From contig CAYFYA010000005.1 in the NCBI GenBank assembly GCA_964347325.1, forward strand, positions 1 through 64,000: a stretch of DNA of 64,000 bases, given 5' to 3'. Positions 31,887 through 41,692 of the stretch are shown piece after piece (position 1 is the first letter of the stretch; every line of letters begins with the position of its first letter). This DNA is from JAJISG01 sp964347325 (GTDB lineage: Archaea > Thermoplasmatota > Thermoplasmata > RBG-16-68-12 > JAJISG01). The notes under the pieces were generated by a model. The model saw only the letters and a program-made list of their open reading frames with translations. It was not told the DNA's origin and ran no database searches. The translations under genes were made by a program, and so were the position numbers.

Positions 31887-33629
31887 TCAGCTCTGGACCT
31901 GCTTCAGCTTGTGCCGAACGTGGACAGCCTCGCCCCTGCTGGACTCAACCATCTCCACGGGATTCATCCGAGCCACTCCCACGACGCGGACCTCATCGCT
32001 ATGTCTGACGACCACATCGTCCCCCACTCTTATCTCGGCGTCCGCATCGAGAACACCCACGGCGAAGACGTTGCCCTCAGGATAGAAGTCATCGATCTCG
32101 ACCCAGTAGCTTCCTCTCTCCGCGAGAACCTGGCCACCCTCCAGCGTAATTGAGTACATGCCCCGGTCTCCACTCAGCGCTGCCATCTGCCTGCCTTCCC
32201 GCAGCAGGCGCAGGTTGGGATATCGCCCCCTCGTGGAGCACCCCTCCACCAGGGCCTCCCCCGCTTCGCCGAACTGGAACCTCGCCCGGGATACGTGATC
32301 CTCCGCATGTCGCTTCCAGCTCGGCACGATTGCCAACGGGGATGTGGTTTCCACCAGAGCCTTTCGCAGGCGCTCCAGACTGTCTTGAGAGCGAGGATCA
32401 GCTCTCGACGTGACGATGGCACGGTCGAGGATTGGTTCCAGCACCTCAGCCTCCGAACCCAGGTGCACGATTACGGATTCGTACGCGTTGTGTTTCAGGT
32501 ATGAGGCAAGGCCCTCCCTCAGGATTGAAGCCTCGTTCTCGCTCCAGTCTCCGGTTACTGGCACGTCGTAGCTTTGGGCAGGATAGGACAGCTCCAGCTC
32601 CATCGGGACCAGCCCCAACGGCGAGGTCACAACCACTACGTGGACGGCCCAAGGGTTGCCACCCCCTCGAATCACGGACCTGAAGAGGCGGTGGGACCTG
32701 GACGTGGAGTAGGGCTTCCTAGCTGAACAGGGCAGGAGGAGAAGAACCTGGGCAGAGGGAGGCTTGCGGTATCTCTCCATCAACCGACGGCGATACCGGA
32801 CGACGTCGGGTCGATACAAGGACTCACTGGAGTAGGCCCTCATCGGCGCTCCCACAACGGGATAGTGGAGTTCCTGCCAATCGTAGGAACGGTAGTCCAT
32901 CTCCCTGAGGACAGCAGTCATCCAGGGATCGTTGGCGACCCTCCTCTCCACCAGTTCTCGGAGGTTGCCGGATCGTACCGCAGCCCTTACCCTACGAAGC
33001 TCCGTCATCAACGTGCGCAGGTTGTGTCCCAGCAGATCCCTCCGAGCACACGAAGGGCAAAAGCAGGGCCAGTCCACCAGCTCATCGGCCACCTCCGCCC
33101 CGTCACCCATGTGGAAGATGCCTCTCCCGCTGTCATGAATGGCGCGCAGAGAGTCGACGAGGTCGACGCCGCAGTAGACGAGTAGGCACAGGTTTGCTGG
33201 GGTCGCCAAGAGAGGCGTGAAGATGACCTTCTGGTAGCCCACGGACTTCCGCAGTGTCCGGATGACCCCCACGAATTTCTTGGGGTATCTGAGGTACTCC
33301 ACCATGTTCTGGAGCGAGACGACCTCCCGGTCCGTCTCCGCCCCTTCTCTGGGATCAGCTAGGAAGGCGATGTCACCCGTCCCCTCCTGAGTGGGGAAGG
33401 TGACACTCTCCAAGGAGAGTGGCCTAGAGAGAGGAAATTCTGGGCCAGGTCCGGTGGTCTGGACAGCTAGGGATCTCACTCCCCTCTGCGAGGCCAGGAA
33501 GAGTTCGGCCCACATAGGGGGAGATCCCTTTGTCCGCACGAAGAGGACGTTGGGCGTTGTCCCGTCAAATCGGTCGAGGACGAGATGGCCGGCACGAGCC
33601 AGGCCACACCGCTGCAGCACTTCGTACAA
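31887..33629 (-). CDS. arcS: Archaeosine synthase ArcS
   Basis: A 580-residue protein. The core motif of ArcS is complete at residues 300-313 (PCSARKPYSTSRSH). Upstream is a TGT-like region with CFCPSCARRDLLGHN near 189-203, whose Cys/Cys/Cys/His would hold zinc. A C-terminal PUA domain (GDDVVVRHSDEVRVVGVARM) binds tRNA. The enzyme completes conversion of preQ0 at position 15 of tRNA to archaeosine. It is present only in archaea. The TgtA partner is not in this window. Confidence 0.9.
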   Translation of the reverse strand: MYEVLQRCGLARAGHLVLDRFDGTTPNVLFVRTKGSPPMWAELFLASQRGVRSLAVQTTGPGPEFPLSRPLSLESVTFPTQEGTGDIAFLADPREGAETDREVVSLQNMVEYLRYPKKFVGVIRTLRKSVGYQKVIFTPLLATPANLCLLVYCGVDLVDSLRAIHDSGRGIFHMGDGAEVADELVDWPCFCPSCARRDLLGHNLRTLMTELRRVRAAVRSGNLRELVERRVANDPWMTAVLREMDYRSYDWQELHYPVVGAPMRAYSSESLYRPDVVRYRRRLMERYRKPPSAQVLLLLPCSARKPYSTSRSHRLFRSVIRGGGNPWAVHVVVVTSPLGLVPMELELSYPAQSYDVPVTGDWSENEASILREGLASYLKHNAYESVIVHLGSEAEVLEPILDRAIVTSRADPRSQDSLERLRKALVETTSPLAIVPSWKRHAEDHVSRARFQFGEAGEALVEGCSTRGRYPNLRLLREGRQMAALSGDRGMYSITLEGGQVLAERGSYWVEIDDFYPEGNVFAVGVLDADAEIRVGDDVVVRHSDEVRVVGVARMNPVEMVESSRGEAVHVRHKLKQVQS

Positions 33630-33810
33630 CTGGCTCCCCCAGAAGTCTCACGCTATTAAAGGCGATGTAGCAACCTCTTCACGAAAAGGGAATTGTTCTT
33701 GAAACCTACATAGAACCGCAAGCCGTGGGGCTACTTGAGGTGAGAAGCAATGCTCGGCCCAACGCCGCCCCCAGATGACCCGCTCTAACATCGCCTGAAA
33801 GGGAGCATCA

Positions 33811-36525
33811 TCAACCGACTCGAGCCTTCGTGGGCGGCTCCCCGACACCCTGTTCGCCGCGAGCGATGGAGTCAGCGTAGGCCTTCTCCTCTGCAATGCG
33901 GTCCAGGATGACCTCGTGGCCGAGGCCCTTCGCGATGGATTCGGCCTCCTTCAGGCACTCCAGTGCGGCATCGACGTCGCCATTGTCGGCGTGAAGTCTA
34001 GCCAGAGTCAGGCTGAAGAGGGCCATGCCCCTCCTGTCCTTCAACTCCTTCAGCTTCGCTATGCCATCGTCCCAGGCGGCAATGGCAGCCTCGGACCGAC
34101 CCTTGGAGAAATCAACAAAGCCCCTGTACAATCGTGACCAGGCAATCTTCCGCTTCTCGCCTAGCCTCTGGAAGATCGCCGAGGCTTCCTCGATCAGCTC
34201 CTCCGCGCGGTCGTAGTTATCGTCTGTCAGGTGGATGCTGGAGGCATTCTGCATCGCATAGGCCAAGGTCCGGTGATCCCCAGTGAGCCGGCTGTACTCG
34301 ATGGCCTTCTCGTAGAACCGCAGAGCCTCATCGAAGTCGTTGAGTTCCTGATAGCTCGTGCCGAGGCCGTTGTATACCTTCGCCAGCTGATAGACATCTC
34401 CCACCTCCTCGAGGATGGTAAGGGCTCTGATCTTGTAGGATACTGACTTCTTGTAGTTCCCCCGCTGACCGTAGTTCACGCCGAAGGCGTAGAGGAGCCT
34501 AGCTCTGGTGAGATTGTTCCCGGACTTCTCCACACAGTGCATCCCTCTTCTGAAATCCCGATACGCCTCCATGAATTCGCTCGTTGAGTTCCTCAGGAAT
34601 CCAAGGGCATAGTAGGTCTCAGCCAGTCCGTCAAAATCACGGGTCTTGATATAGAGGTCAAGAGCCTTCACGAGGTTGGACTCGGCTTGGTCATACACCG
34701 CCCGAGCGACCAGTATCTTCCCTGCCCTCCTGAGGCCCTCCGCCTCCAGGCGCTTCTCGCCCCGACGGCGGGCGTCTTTTGCAACGGCTTGGAAGATCTT
34801 CAACGCCTCATCCCAGTCGCCCCGCAGCACCCGCATCTGGCCCTCAAGGAGTTCGATCCATGACCGGGCAGAACCCTTGAGCTTGTCGCCCTTGAGGGTT
34901 TCCAGGATCCGAGAGAACTCTTCCTGGTACCCGTTCCGGATGATGGTCTCCCCGTGCTCCATCACGGACTTCGCTGCGGCGTCAACCCTCTCGGCCTTGA
35001 GAAGGTGGTACTGGGCCTCCAAAAGGTCCTCGGGAGATTCGAGGGAAGTGTAGAACCTGGCAGCCCACGCGTGGTACCTTCTCCTTCTAGGCGGGGTCAG
35101 ACGCTCGTAGAAGAAGTCCCTGAGAAGATCGTGGACATCGTACACCTTGGGTGCGCTCTCCTTAAGGAGGCTCCGATCACTCAGACCCGTGATAACGACG
35201 AAGTCCACGTCGTTGTCAAGGAACAGGGCGTCAACCTCAACCGGCTTCCTGAAGACGGAGGCCAGACCCAGTACTCTCTTCTCCACGTCGAGCAGCCGGG
35301 AGAGAAGCTCTTCCTCGAGGAATCTGTCTCGGTCCCCAGTGTCTGCGACATCGGGCCCATGGATGAGCTCGAGGAAGAGCGGGTGCCCCTTGGTCTTCGC
35401 GTAGATCTCTTCAAGGGCGGTCTCTGGAATGTTCTTGAGGGTCAGCATCTGGGCAGTTCCCTGAACGTCCAGGCCCTCCACCTCCAATTCAGCAACCAAC
35501 CCCTTCACCTTCACGTCTCGGCGTCCGTAGAACTTGGGAATCGTCCTTCCCGTCACCAGAATTTTCGGGCCATCGACCTCGGCGACTAGGTCTTTCAGAG
35601 ATGAGAAGAGGGTATCCAACTGAGGGGCAGCCTTGTCGTAGTTGTCGAAGACCATGAGTCCCCGCAGACCGCTCAGGTTCTTCTCCAGTAACATGAACAC
35701 CTCCGTCAGGTCCAACAGCTCATGCGTCTGGGCGTGCATGAGAAGGTCCTTCATGTTAAGCCGAGAGAGGAACTGCCCCATCTGGTAGAGGAGATCCCTG
35801 GGGGTGCTCCACTCGTGAACGGTGTACCAGAAGATGCTCATCTCAGAACGTAGGTCAGTCACCATTTTGCCCGCCAAGGTGGTGACACCTGTGCCCGGCA
35901 ACCCGTGAAGAACAAGCACCTTCTGCTTGGGTGACTTTAGCCACTTATCCATGAGTCCGCGCTCATCCTTGCGATCGAAGAAGTGTCTGAAGCGCGGCAT
36001 GAAGTGGAGGTATGTCGCCGTCTTTCGCCGCGACTTCATCCTCTTGACAAAGGCAGGAACATCGAAGACCCCGCGGCTGACGTGACAGACGATGTCAACT
36101 ATGGGTGCGTGAACGGGGACCTCATCGGGGATGTCGAATACCTTGATCTTCTTCACGTCCCCGGAAACTGTGCGGACTTTGACCGTTGTGGACTCGGCCT
36201 TCCTCCGGATCTTCTCGGCCTGAATCTGCCCCCTGGGTGTCAGGAAGTACACCGTCCTCCGTATCTTCCCGGAGGGTACGTGGGCCCTGCGCCCATACAG
36301 GTAGCCCTTGTCCTCCATCTCCTGGAGTAGCTTTGAGCACGTGCTCCTCCCCGCTAGGACCACGTCGGCAATGCCAAATTGGGTCAACTCATCAGGAGCC
36401 TCCAGCTCGTTCTCATACATCTGGTAGGCTGAGAGATGCAGTAGAATACGTTCCCGGATTGAGAAGAAGAACTTCTTCTTGTAGTAGCTCTTCCTCTTTC
36501 CCTCCGCCACCTTCTTCCTTGGCAT
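33811..36525 (-). CDS. STAND-like ATPase regulator: winged helix, NTPase-like domain, TPRs
   Basis: A 904-residue protein. The N-terminus (about 20-110) is a winged helix (LLHLSAYQMYENELEAPDEL, GYLYGRRAHVPSGKIRRTVY). A P-loop-like domain starts near 205. At residues 208-216 the Walker A reads GLPGTGVTT, with valine where the conserved lysine should be; a Walker B-like GLMVFDNYD follows. From about 560 to 870 there are TPR repeats (GLGTSYQELNDFDEALRFYE). Related archaeal proteins are common one-protein transcription regulators. The lost lysine suggests altered or no ATP hydrolysis. The gene stands alone. Confidence 0.8.
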   Translation of the reverse strand: MPRKKVAEGKRKSYYKKKFFFSIRERILLHLSAYQMYENELEAPDELTQFGIADVVLAGRSTCSKLLQEMEDKGYLYGRRAHVPSGKIRRTVYFLTPRGQIQAEKIRRKAESTTVKVRTVSGDVKKIKVFDIPDEVPVHAPIVDIVCHVSRGVFDVPAFVKRMKSRRKTATYLHFMPRFRHFFDRKDERGLMDKWLKSPKQKVLVLHGLPGTGVTTLAGKMVTDLRSEMSIFWYTVHEWSTPRDLLYQMGQFLSRLNMKDLLMHAQTHELLDLTEVFMLLEKNLSGLRGLMVFDNYDKAAPQLDTLFSSLKDLVAEVDGPKILVTGRTIPKFYGRRDVKVKGLVAELEVEGLDVQGTAQMLTLKNIPETALEEIYAKTKGHPLFLELIHGPDVADTGDRDRFLEEELLSRLLDVEKRVLGLASVFRKPVEVDALFLDNDVDFVVITGLSDRSLLKESAPKVYDVHDLLRDFFYERLTPPRRRRYHAWAARFYTSLESPEDLLEAQYHLLKAERVDAAAKSVMEHGETIIRNGYQEEFSRILETLKGDKLKGSARSWIELLEGQMRVLRGDWDEALKIFQAVAKDARRRGEKRLEAEGLRRAGKILVARAVYDQAESNLVKALDLYIKTRDFDGLAETYYALGFLRNSTSEFMEAYRDFRRGMHCVEKSGNNLTRARLLYAFGVNYGQRGNYKKSVSYKIRALTILEEVGDVYQLAKVYNGLGTSYQELNDFDEALRFYEKAIEYSRLTGDHRTLAYAMQNASSIHLTDDNYDRAEELIEEASAIFQRLGEKRKIAWSRLYRGFVDFSKGRSEAAIAAWDDGIAKLKELKDRRGMALFSLTLARLHADNGDVDAALECLKEAESIAKGLGHEVILDRIAEEKAYADSIARGEQGVGEPPTKARVG

Positions 36526-36723
36526 GCCTCGGGGATAAAGCTCTTAATCTATAATAATTTCGAATTTGGTGATTTGTTCTTTCTTCCAGCTGTGGATTCT
36601 GTGTTGCTGACGAAATCGGTGATAGGACTGCGGGCGAGCCTAGTCTCGGCACACCAGAGTCCGGCGTCGCACTACCAGAAATGGTTAAGAGGCGCGGGAG
36701 GGTAGAAGGGCGAAGCCGGGTGG

Positions 36724-38184
36724 ATGATGACGTTGAAGGCCAGTGTGGAGACGTACGGACTGTTTGTGGAGGGCGAGACTGCGGCTAGCTCCTCAGGAGC
36801 CACCTTCTCAACGCTGAGTCCCTCAACTGGCGAAATCCTTGGGGAGGTCGCCCGGGGCACTCGAGAGGACGTCGATCGCGCAGTCGGAGCCGCGCGAGAG
36901 GCTCTCGTCAGCAAGGAGTGGGGGCAGCTGGACGCTGGCAAGAGAGGTCGGATACTGTTCCGTGTTGCCGACATGATTCGCGAGAGGCGGGAGGAGCTCG
37001 CCTTGATGGAGAGCCTCGACTGTGGGAAGACTTCCAGGGAGGCGAAGTCGGATGTTGGCTATCTAGCCATGACCTGGGAGTACTTCGCTGGGCTGGCAGA
37101 CAAGATCGAGGGTAAGACTATTCCCGTGCCCGGACTGAGACTTGACTACACTCTTCTGGAGCCTCTTGGCGTCACTGCTCACATAGTGCCGTGGAACTAT
37201 CCCTTAGTCTTGGGCTCGAGGGGGGTCGCCCCCGCCCTGGCGGCGGGTAACACCGCGGTGGTCAAGCCCTCCAGCTGGGCACCGCTCAGCACTATCAGGC
37301 TGGCAGAGTGGGCTCACGAGGCCGGCCTACCGGCTGGAGTCTTGAATGTCGTCACCGGCACAGGCTCGGAGGCTGGGGACCACCTGGCACGCCATCCTGG
37401 AGTTGATGGCATAACCTTTACTGGTTCCGTTGAGACAGGGAGGGAGGTGATGAGGGCGGCGGCTGAACATATCACACCCGTTGTCCTGGAGCTGGGGGGG
37501 AAGTGTCCGAACGTCGTCCTCGAAGACGCCGACCAGAGCCGCGCGCTTCGCGGAGTCCTTAGAGGCATATTCACTAACGCGGGGCAGATGTGTTGGGCAG
37601 GCTCTAGGCTACTCCTCCAGGAGTCCCTTACGGACAAGTTCCTTGGACAGCTCAAGGAGAAGGCGGAAGGAATGGTCCTGGGCACTGATGAGAAGAGTCA
37701 GATGGGGCCGCTCATTTCCGAGGAGCAGGTGGAGCGCGTCCTAGGCTACGTCAACACGGGCCTAGAGGAGGGCGGCACGCTCTTGACAGGTGGCGAGAGG
37801 GTCACAAAGGGTCGGTTGGCTAAGGGCAACTTCGTCAGTCCGACGGTCTTTGCGGATGTCGACCCGACCATGACCATCGCGACGGAGGAGATCTTCGGGC
37901 CGGTCCTGAGCGCCATCGCCTTCGAGGATCTGGATGAGGCCGTCGAGATCGCCAACGAGACCCGATTCGGCCTCTGTGCTGGCGTGTGGACGACAAACCT
38001 GGCCAAGGCCCACAGGCTGGCCGCCGAGATCGAGGCCGGTATCGTCTCCATCAACGAGTACCCCATTTCCTTCCCTCAGACACCCTTCGGAGGCTTCGGG
38101 GAGAGCGGTATCGGCAGGGAGCAGGGGCTGGAGGCCGTGTACAGCTACTGTCGGGTGAAGAATGTGAACGTGAACCTCCTGTGA
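36724..38184 (+). CDS. NAD(P)-dependent aldehyde dehydrogenase
   Basis: A 486-residue aldehyde dehydrogenase, full length, with VLELGGKCPNVVLEDAD (general base) and NAGQMCWAGSRLL (catalytic cysteine). The substrate pocket cannot be read; it looks like the betaine-aldehyde/gamma-aminobutyraldehyde group. It differs clearly from the GAPN-type gene at 3700. The start may be 36724 or the next ATG at 36727. It is separated by 35 nt from the salvage cluster downstream, and may be part of the same unit. Confidence 0.85.
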   Translation: MMTLKASVETYGLFVEGETAASSSGATFSTLSPSTGEILGEVARGTREDVDRAVGAAREALVSKEWGQLDAGKRGRILFRVADMIRERREELALMESLDCGKTSREAKSDVGYLAMTWEYFAGLADKIEGKTIPVPGLRLDYTLLEPLGVTAHIVPWNYPLVLGSRGVAPALAAGNTAVVKPSSWAPLSTIRLAEWAHEAGLPAGVLNVVTGTGSEAGDHLARHPGVDGITFTGSVETGREVMRAAAEHITPVVLELGGKCPNVVLEDADQSRALRGVLRGIFTNAGQMCWAGSRLLLQESLTDKFLGQLKEKAEGMVLGTDEKSQMGPLISEEQVERVLGYVNTGLEEGGTLLTGGERVTKGRLAKGNFVSPTVFADVDPTMTIATEEIFGPVLSAIAFEDLDEAVEIANETRFGLCAGVWTTNLAKAHRLAAEIEAGIVSINEYPISFPQTPFGGFGESGIGREQGLEAVYSYCRVKNVNVNLL

Positions 38185-38219
38185 CAACACTTTAATCGGC
38201 GAGCCCGCTTACGTCGCTC

Positions 38220-38930
38220 GTGGCTCGTCGCCTCGGCATAATCGGCGGATCGAGGTTGCACAAGTCGGGGTTCATTCAGAAGGCGGAAATGGTCCGGGTC
38301 TCCACTCCCTACGGCGAGCCCTCCTCGCCGTTGGAGAGAGGAGTGGTTGTTGGGAAGGAGGTCGTCTTCCTCGCCCGGCACGGCCCCGACCACTCGATTC
38401 CCCCACACAGCGTCAACCACAGGGCCAACGTGTGGGCCATGAAGGAGGAGGGCGTCGAGGCTCTTCTAGGCACGTCGTCTGTGGGATCGCTTCATCAGGA
38501 GACGCGACCTGGCCACTTGGTGATACCCGGGGACTACCTCTGCCCCTGGGACATACCCACCTACCACGATGAGGAGGTCCTTCACGTCACGCCCGAACTG
38601 GACCCCAACCTGCGAGCGCGCCTGGCAGATGCTGCCCACGCGGTTGGCGCTACCGCCCACGCAGGGGGCGTGTACATCCAGACGATAGGGCCTCGACTTG
38701 AGACGAAGGCCGAGATCCGGCTGTTCAGACAGTTTGGTAGCGTGGTCGGGATGACGATGGCCTCGGAGGCGACCCTGGCGAGGGAACTCGGGATTCCCTA
38801 CGCCAGCGTATGCACCGTCGATAACTACTGCCATGGAGTCGTGGAGGAACCCCTGTCCTATGATCGAATTGTTGCGGTCCAGGAGAAGAACGCAGAGGTC
38901 CTTAGAAGCGTACTGGAGGCCCTGCAATGA
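38220..38930 (+). CDS. MTA/MTI phosphorylase-family protein, probable methylthioinosine phosphorylase
   Basis: A 236-residue purine nucleoside phosphorylase-fold enzyme of the MTAP family: FLARHGPDHSIPPHSVNHRA (phosphate and ribose contacts), LLGTSSVGSLHQETRPGHLV and IQTIGPRLETKAEIRLFRQF. The base-recognition end reads CTVDNYCHGV, unlike the TDYDVW of the second copy at 40847, which fits an inosine-type substrate. It is followed with 4-nt overlap by a nucleoside deaminase. The start is GTG, with ACTTTAATC about 27 nt before it, so leaderless. The substrate is inferred. Confidence 0.75.
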   Translation: MARRLGIIGGSRLHKSGFIQKAEMVRVSTPYGEPSSPLERGVVVGKEVVFLARHGPDHSIPPHSVNHRANVWAMKEEGVEALLGTSSVGSLHQETRPGHLVIPGDYLCPWDIPTYHDEEVLHVTPELDPNLRARLADAAHAVGATAHAGGVYIQTIGPRLETKAEIRLFRQFGSVVGMTMASEATLARELGIPYASVCTVDNYCHGVVEEPLSYDRIVAVQEKNAEVLRSVLEALQ

Positions 38931-40180
38931 GCATCCTGATCCACGACGTGCTCCTGGGAGACAAGGAGACCAACGTTTACGTTGAGGAAAACCTCATCGC
39001 GGAGATTGGCAAGAAGCGCGAGGCGGACGTCATAATTGATGGCCGGGGAAGGGCCTGCATCCCTGGACTCGTCAATGCCCATACTCACGCCGCCATGGTC
39101 CTGCTCAGGAGCTACGCCGACGACATGAAGCTTCAGGCGTGGCTGGAGACTAAGATTTGGCCCATGGAAGCCAAACTCACGAGGGATGACATCTATTGGG
39201 GCACGAAACTCGCGTGTCTGGAGATGATTCGGAGTGGCACTACGACGTTCAACGACATGTACTTCTTCATGGAAGAGGCCGCGCAGGCCGTGGTGGACAT
39301 GGGCCTGCGAGCCGTACTCTCGTATGGGATCATCGACCGATTCGACCAAGCGACGGCCGAGACTGAGCTAAAGGTAACTAGGGAGCTCCTCCGTTACATC
39401 CGGGATCTGCGGAACCCTCGGATACAAGCCGCCGTGGGGCCACACAGCACATCCACCGTTTCTGAGGGGACCCTGGCGGCCGCCCAGAACTTGGCCCTGG
39501 AAGAGGGGCTGAAGGTTCACATCCACCTCGCGGAGACGGAACAGGAGGTGAAGGACTCCCAAGAGCGGTACGGTAGGGGGCCCGTCCGAGCCCTGGACGA
39601 GATGGGGTTCCTGGGAGATTGGCTGGTGGCCGCCCATTGCGTGTGGCTAAGCGAGCGGGACGCTCAGGTCCTCGGCAGGCGCGGGGTGAGCGCCATTCAT
39701 AATCCGACCTCCAACATGAAACTCGCAGTTGGGAAGGCCTTCCCCTACCACGCTTTGCACTCCACTGGCGTGACCATGGGGCTAGGAACGGACGGGGCAG
39801 CCTCGAATAACAACCTGGATCTGTTCGAGGAGATCAAGCTCGCGTGCCTCCTTCAGAAGTTCGCCACTGGCGAGCCAACGGCCCTTCCGGCCCAGGAGGC
39901 GTGGCAAATGGCCACCGCGGGCGGGGCGGACGCGCTGGGACTTCCGGCGGGCCGCGTAGAAGAGGGAAGGCTTGCCGACCTCATCCTCGTCGACTTGACG
40001 CATCCCCAGCTGGTACCCAGGCACGACTTGACCTCCCTCTTGGCCTATGCTGCGAATGGGTCCATAGTAGACACTGTGATCTGCGACGGGAGAATCCTAA
40101 TGCGCGATCGCCACGTTGAAGGGGAGGCTGAGATCCTCGAGGAGGCCCAGGCTCGGGCCGAGACGCTGGGGGAGAGGTGA
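38927..40180 (+). CDS. Nucleoside deaminase of the MtaD/DadD amidohydrolase family
   Basis: A 417-residue amidohydrolase. Metal ligands are visible in VNAHTHAAM, HIHLAETEQE, VAAHCVW and GLGTDGAASNNN. The family deaminates methylthioadenosine, S-adenosylhomocysteine or 5'-deoxyadenosine. With the upstream phosphorylase and downstream Hpt it makes a route from MTA to MTI, then hypoxanthine, then IMP, as described for methanogens. It overlaps both neighbours by 4 nt. Confidence 0.85.
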   Translation: MSILIHDVLLGDKETNVYVEENLIAEIGKKREADVIIDGRGRACIPGLVNAHTHAAMVLLRSYADDMKLQAWLETKIWPMEAKLTRDDIYWGTKLACLEMIRSGTTTFNDMYFFMEEAAQAVVDMGLRAVLSYGIIDRFDQATAETELKVTRELLRYIRDLRNPRIQAAVGPHSTSTVSEGTLAAAQNLALEEGLKVHIHLAETEQEVKDSQERYGRGPVRALDEMGFLGDWLVAAHCVWLSERDAQVLGRRGVSAIHNPTSNMKLAVGKAFPYHALHSTGVTMGLGTDGAASNNNLDLFEEIKLACLLQKFATGEPTALPAQEAWQMATAGGADALGLPAGRVEEGRLADLILVDLTHPQLVPRHDLTSLLAYAANGSIVDTVICDGRILMRDRHVEGEAEILEEAQARAETLGER

Positions 40181-40740
40181 GCCTGCTCGACCGGTTGCGA
40201 GAGAGCCTGAAATCGAGTCCTGTGGTTCGGTTTGGCGAGTACGAGTACTTCCTCCATCCCATCACAGACGGGATCCCCCAGGCGGAGCCCGCCCTGGTGG
40301 AGGAGGTTGTGGACGCCCTTCTCACGGCCGGAAACTTCGATTGCGACAAGATCGTCACGGCCGAAGCCATGGGCTTCCCCCTGGCGGCCATCCTCAGTCT
40401 TCGCACGGGCAAGCCCTATCTCTTCCTCCGAAAGAAGAAGTACGGTTTGCCGGGAGAGATTTCCGTCCGCCAGGAGACGGGCTATTCCAAGGCGAATCTC
40501 TACCTGAACTACCTGGATAAAGGGGATCGGGTTGTCATCGTGGACGACATCGTCAGCACAGGCGGGACCCTCCGGGCCATCGTCAATGCCATGCGCCAGA
40601 TCGGTGCTTCCATCGTGGACATCCTCGTCGTGTTCGACAGGATGAAGGACAAGACCTTGCTGGAGAAGACCTTGGGGGTCGCCATCAAGACGCTCCTGCG
40701 GGTCGAGGTGGTAGATGGCAACGTCGTAGTCCTGCCCTAG
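40177..40740 (+). CDS. hpt: Hypoxanthine/guanine phosphoribosyltransferase (archaeal Hpt)
   Basis: A 187-residue PRTase with a GTG start overlapping the deaminase stop. It has HPITDGIPQAEPALVEEV near the N-terminus, typical of archaeal Hpt, and the PRPP-binding motif VVIVDDIVSTGGT near 114-126. It converts the freed hypoxanthine to IMP. The order phosphorylase, deaminase, hpt with overlaps indicates one operon. Confidence 0.85.
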   Translation: MSLLDRLRESLKSSPVVRFGEYEYFLHPITDGIPQAEPALVEEVVDALLTAGNFDCDKIVTAEAMGFPLAAILSLRTGKPYLFLRKKKYGLPGEISVRQETGYSKANLYLNYLDKGDRVVIVDDIVSTGGTLRAIVNAMRQIGASIVDILVVFDRMKDKTLLEKTLGVAIKTLLRVEVVDGNVVVLP

Positions 40741-40846
40741 CCCCTCCGGAGGACGAACGGCCAGTTCTACAGTGGTCGCTGAATTCTTCGCACCCTCCCC
40801 GCCGTCTATATGAAGGAGGACCTCGTTTCCGCCATCGAGGGAACTG

Positions 40847-41656
40847 ATGCCAGACGTCGTTGCAGCCACGGATGACCCCGCCCCCATCGGCATCATCGGG
40901 GGGACCGGAGTGTACGATGCTTCACAAGTTAGGGATGTACGCTCAGTGAAGGTTTCCACGCCTTACGGCGCACCTTCTGCAGCCATCGACTTGGGGAACT
41001 TCCAGGGAGCTCCGATCGCCTTCCTACCGCGCCACGGCAAGGGGCACACTATCCCACCTCACTCCATTAACTATCGCGCGAACATTTGGGCGCTCCACCA
41101 CCTCGGCGTCCGCCGCATAGTCTCTCCGTCTGCCGTTGGTTCCTTGAAGGAGGAGTACAAGCCAGGAGATTTCGTGTTCCCAGATCAGTTCATTGACAAT
41201 ACGAAGACTCGAGACTACACGTTCTACGACGGAGGGAAGACCATACACGTCTCCCTCGCAGATCCCTTCTGCCCGACTCTGCGTAACCACTTCTCAAAAC
41301 ATGCGCGAGCCCTAGAGCTATCCTACCATGACAGGGGCACATACGTATGTATTGAGGGACCGAGGTTTTCCACTAGAGCAGAGAGCCGGATGTTGCGTCA
41401 GTTTGCGGAAATCATTGGAATGACAGCATGTCCTGAGGCGCAGCTGGCGCGGGAGTTGGAGATGTGCTACTTGAGCATCGCGATGGTCACGGACTATGAC
41501 GTCTGGGCTGAGAAACCAGTTGACGTCACGGAAATCCTGAAGACTCTCGACGAGAATCAGAGCAAGTCACAATCGCTGCTCGCCAGGGCGATCCCCGCGA
41601 TCCCGGTGGAGCGCACATGTATCTGTGCGAACGCTCTTGAAGGCTCGGAGGTCTGA
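40847..41656 (+). CDS. mtnP: S-methyl-5'-thioadenosine phosphorylase
   Basis: A 269-residue MTAP. It has GIIGGTGVYD, FLPRHGKGHTIPPHSINYRA, SPSAVGSLKEEYKPGDFV and the adenine-recognising SIAMVTDYDVWAEKPVD. The C-terminal TCICANAL holds a CxC disulfide motif known in heat-stable relatives. It splits MTA to adenine and methylthioribose 1-phosphate, an alternative to the deamination route next door. TCTATATG at 40805-40812 is a likely TATA box. A PRTase gene follows by 36 nt. Confidence 0.85.
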   Translation: MPDVVAATDDPAPIGIIGGTGVYDASQVRDVRSVKVSTPYGAPSAAIDLGNFQGAPIAFLPRHGKGHTIPPHSINYRANIWALHHLGVRRIVSPSAVGSLKEEYKPGDFVFPDQFIDNTKTRDYTFYDGGKTIHVSLADPFCPTLRNHFSKHARALELSYHDRGTYVCIEGPRFSTRAESRMLRQFAEIIGMTACPEAQLARELEMCYLSIAMVTDYDVWAEKPVDVTEILKTLDENQSKSQSLLARAIPAIPVERTCICANALEGSEV

Positions 41657-41692
41657 ACCGTTGGGCAACGTATGTGAGTGGAGGAAGACACC

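Noticed and set aside
31866..32153. A 95-residue + strand frame after a strong Shine-Dalgarno
   Set aside because: It is antisense to arcS with no family likeness; only the upstream signals were kept as a feature.
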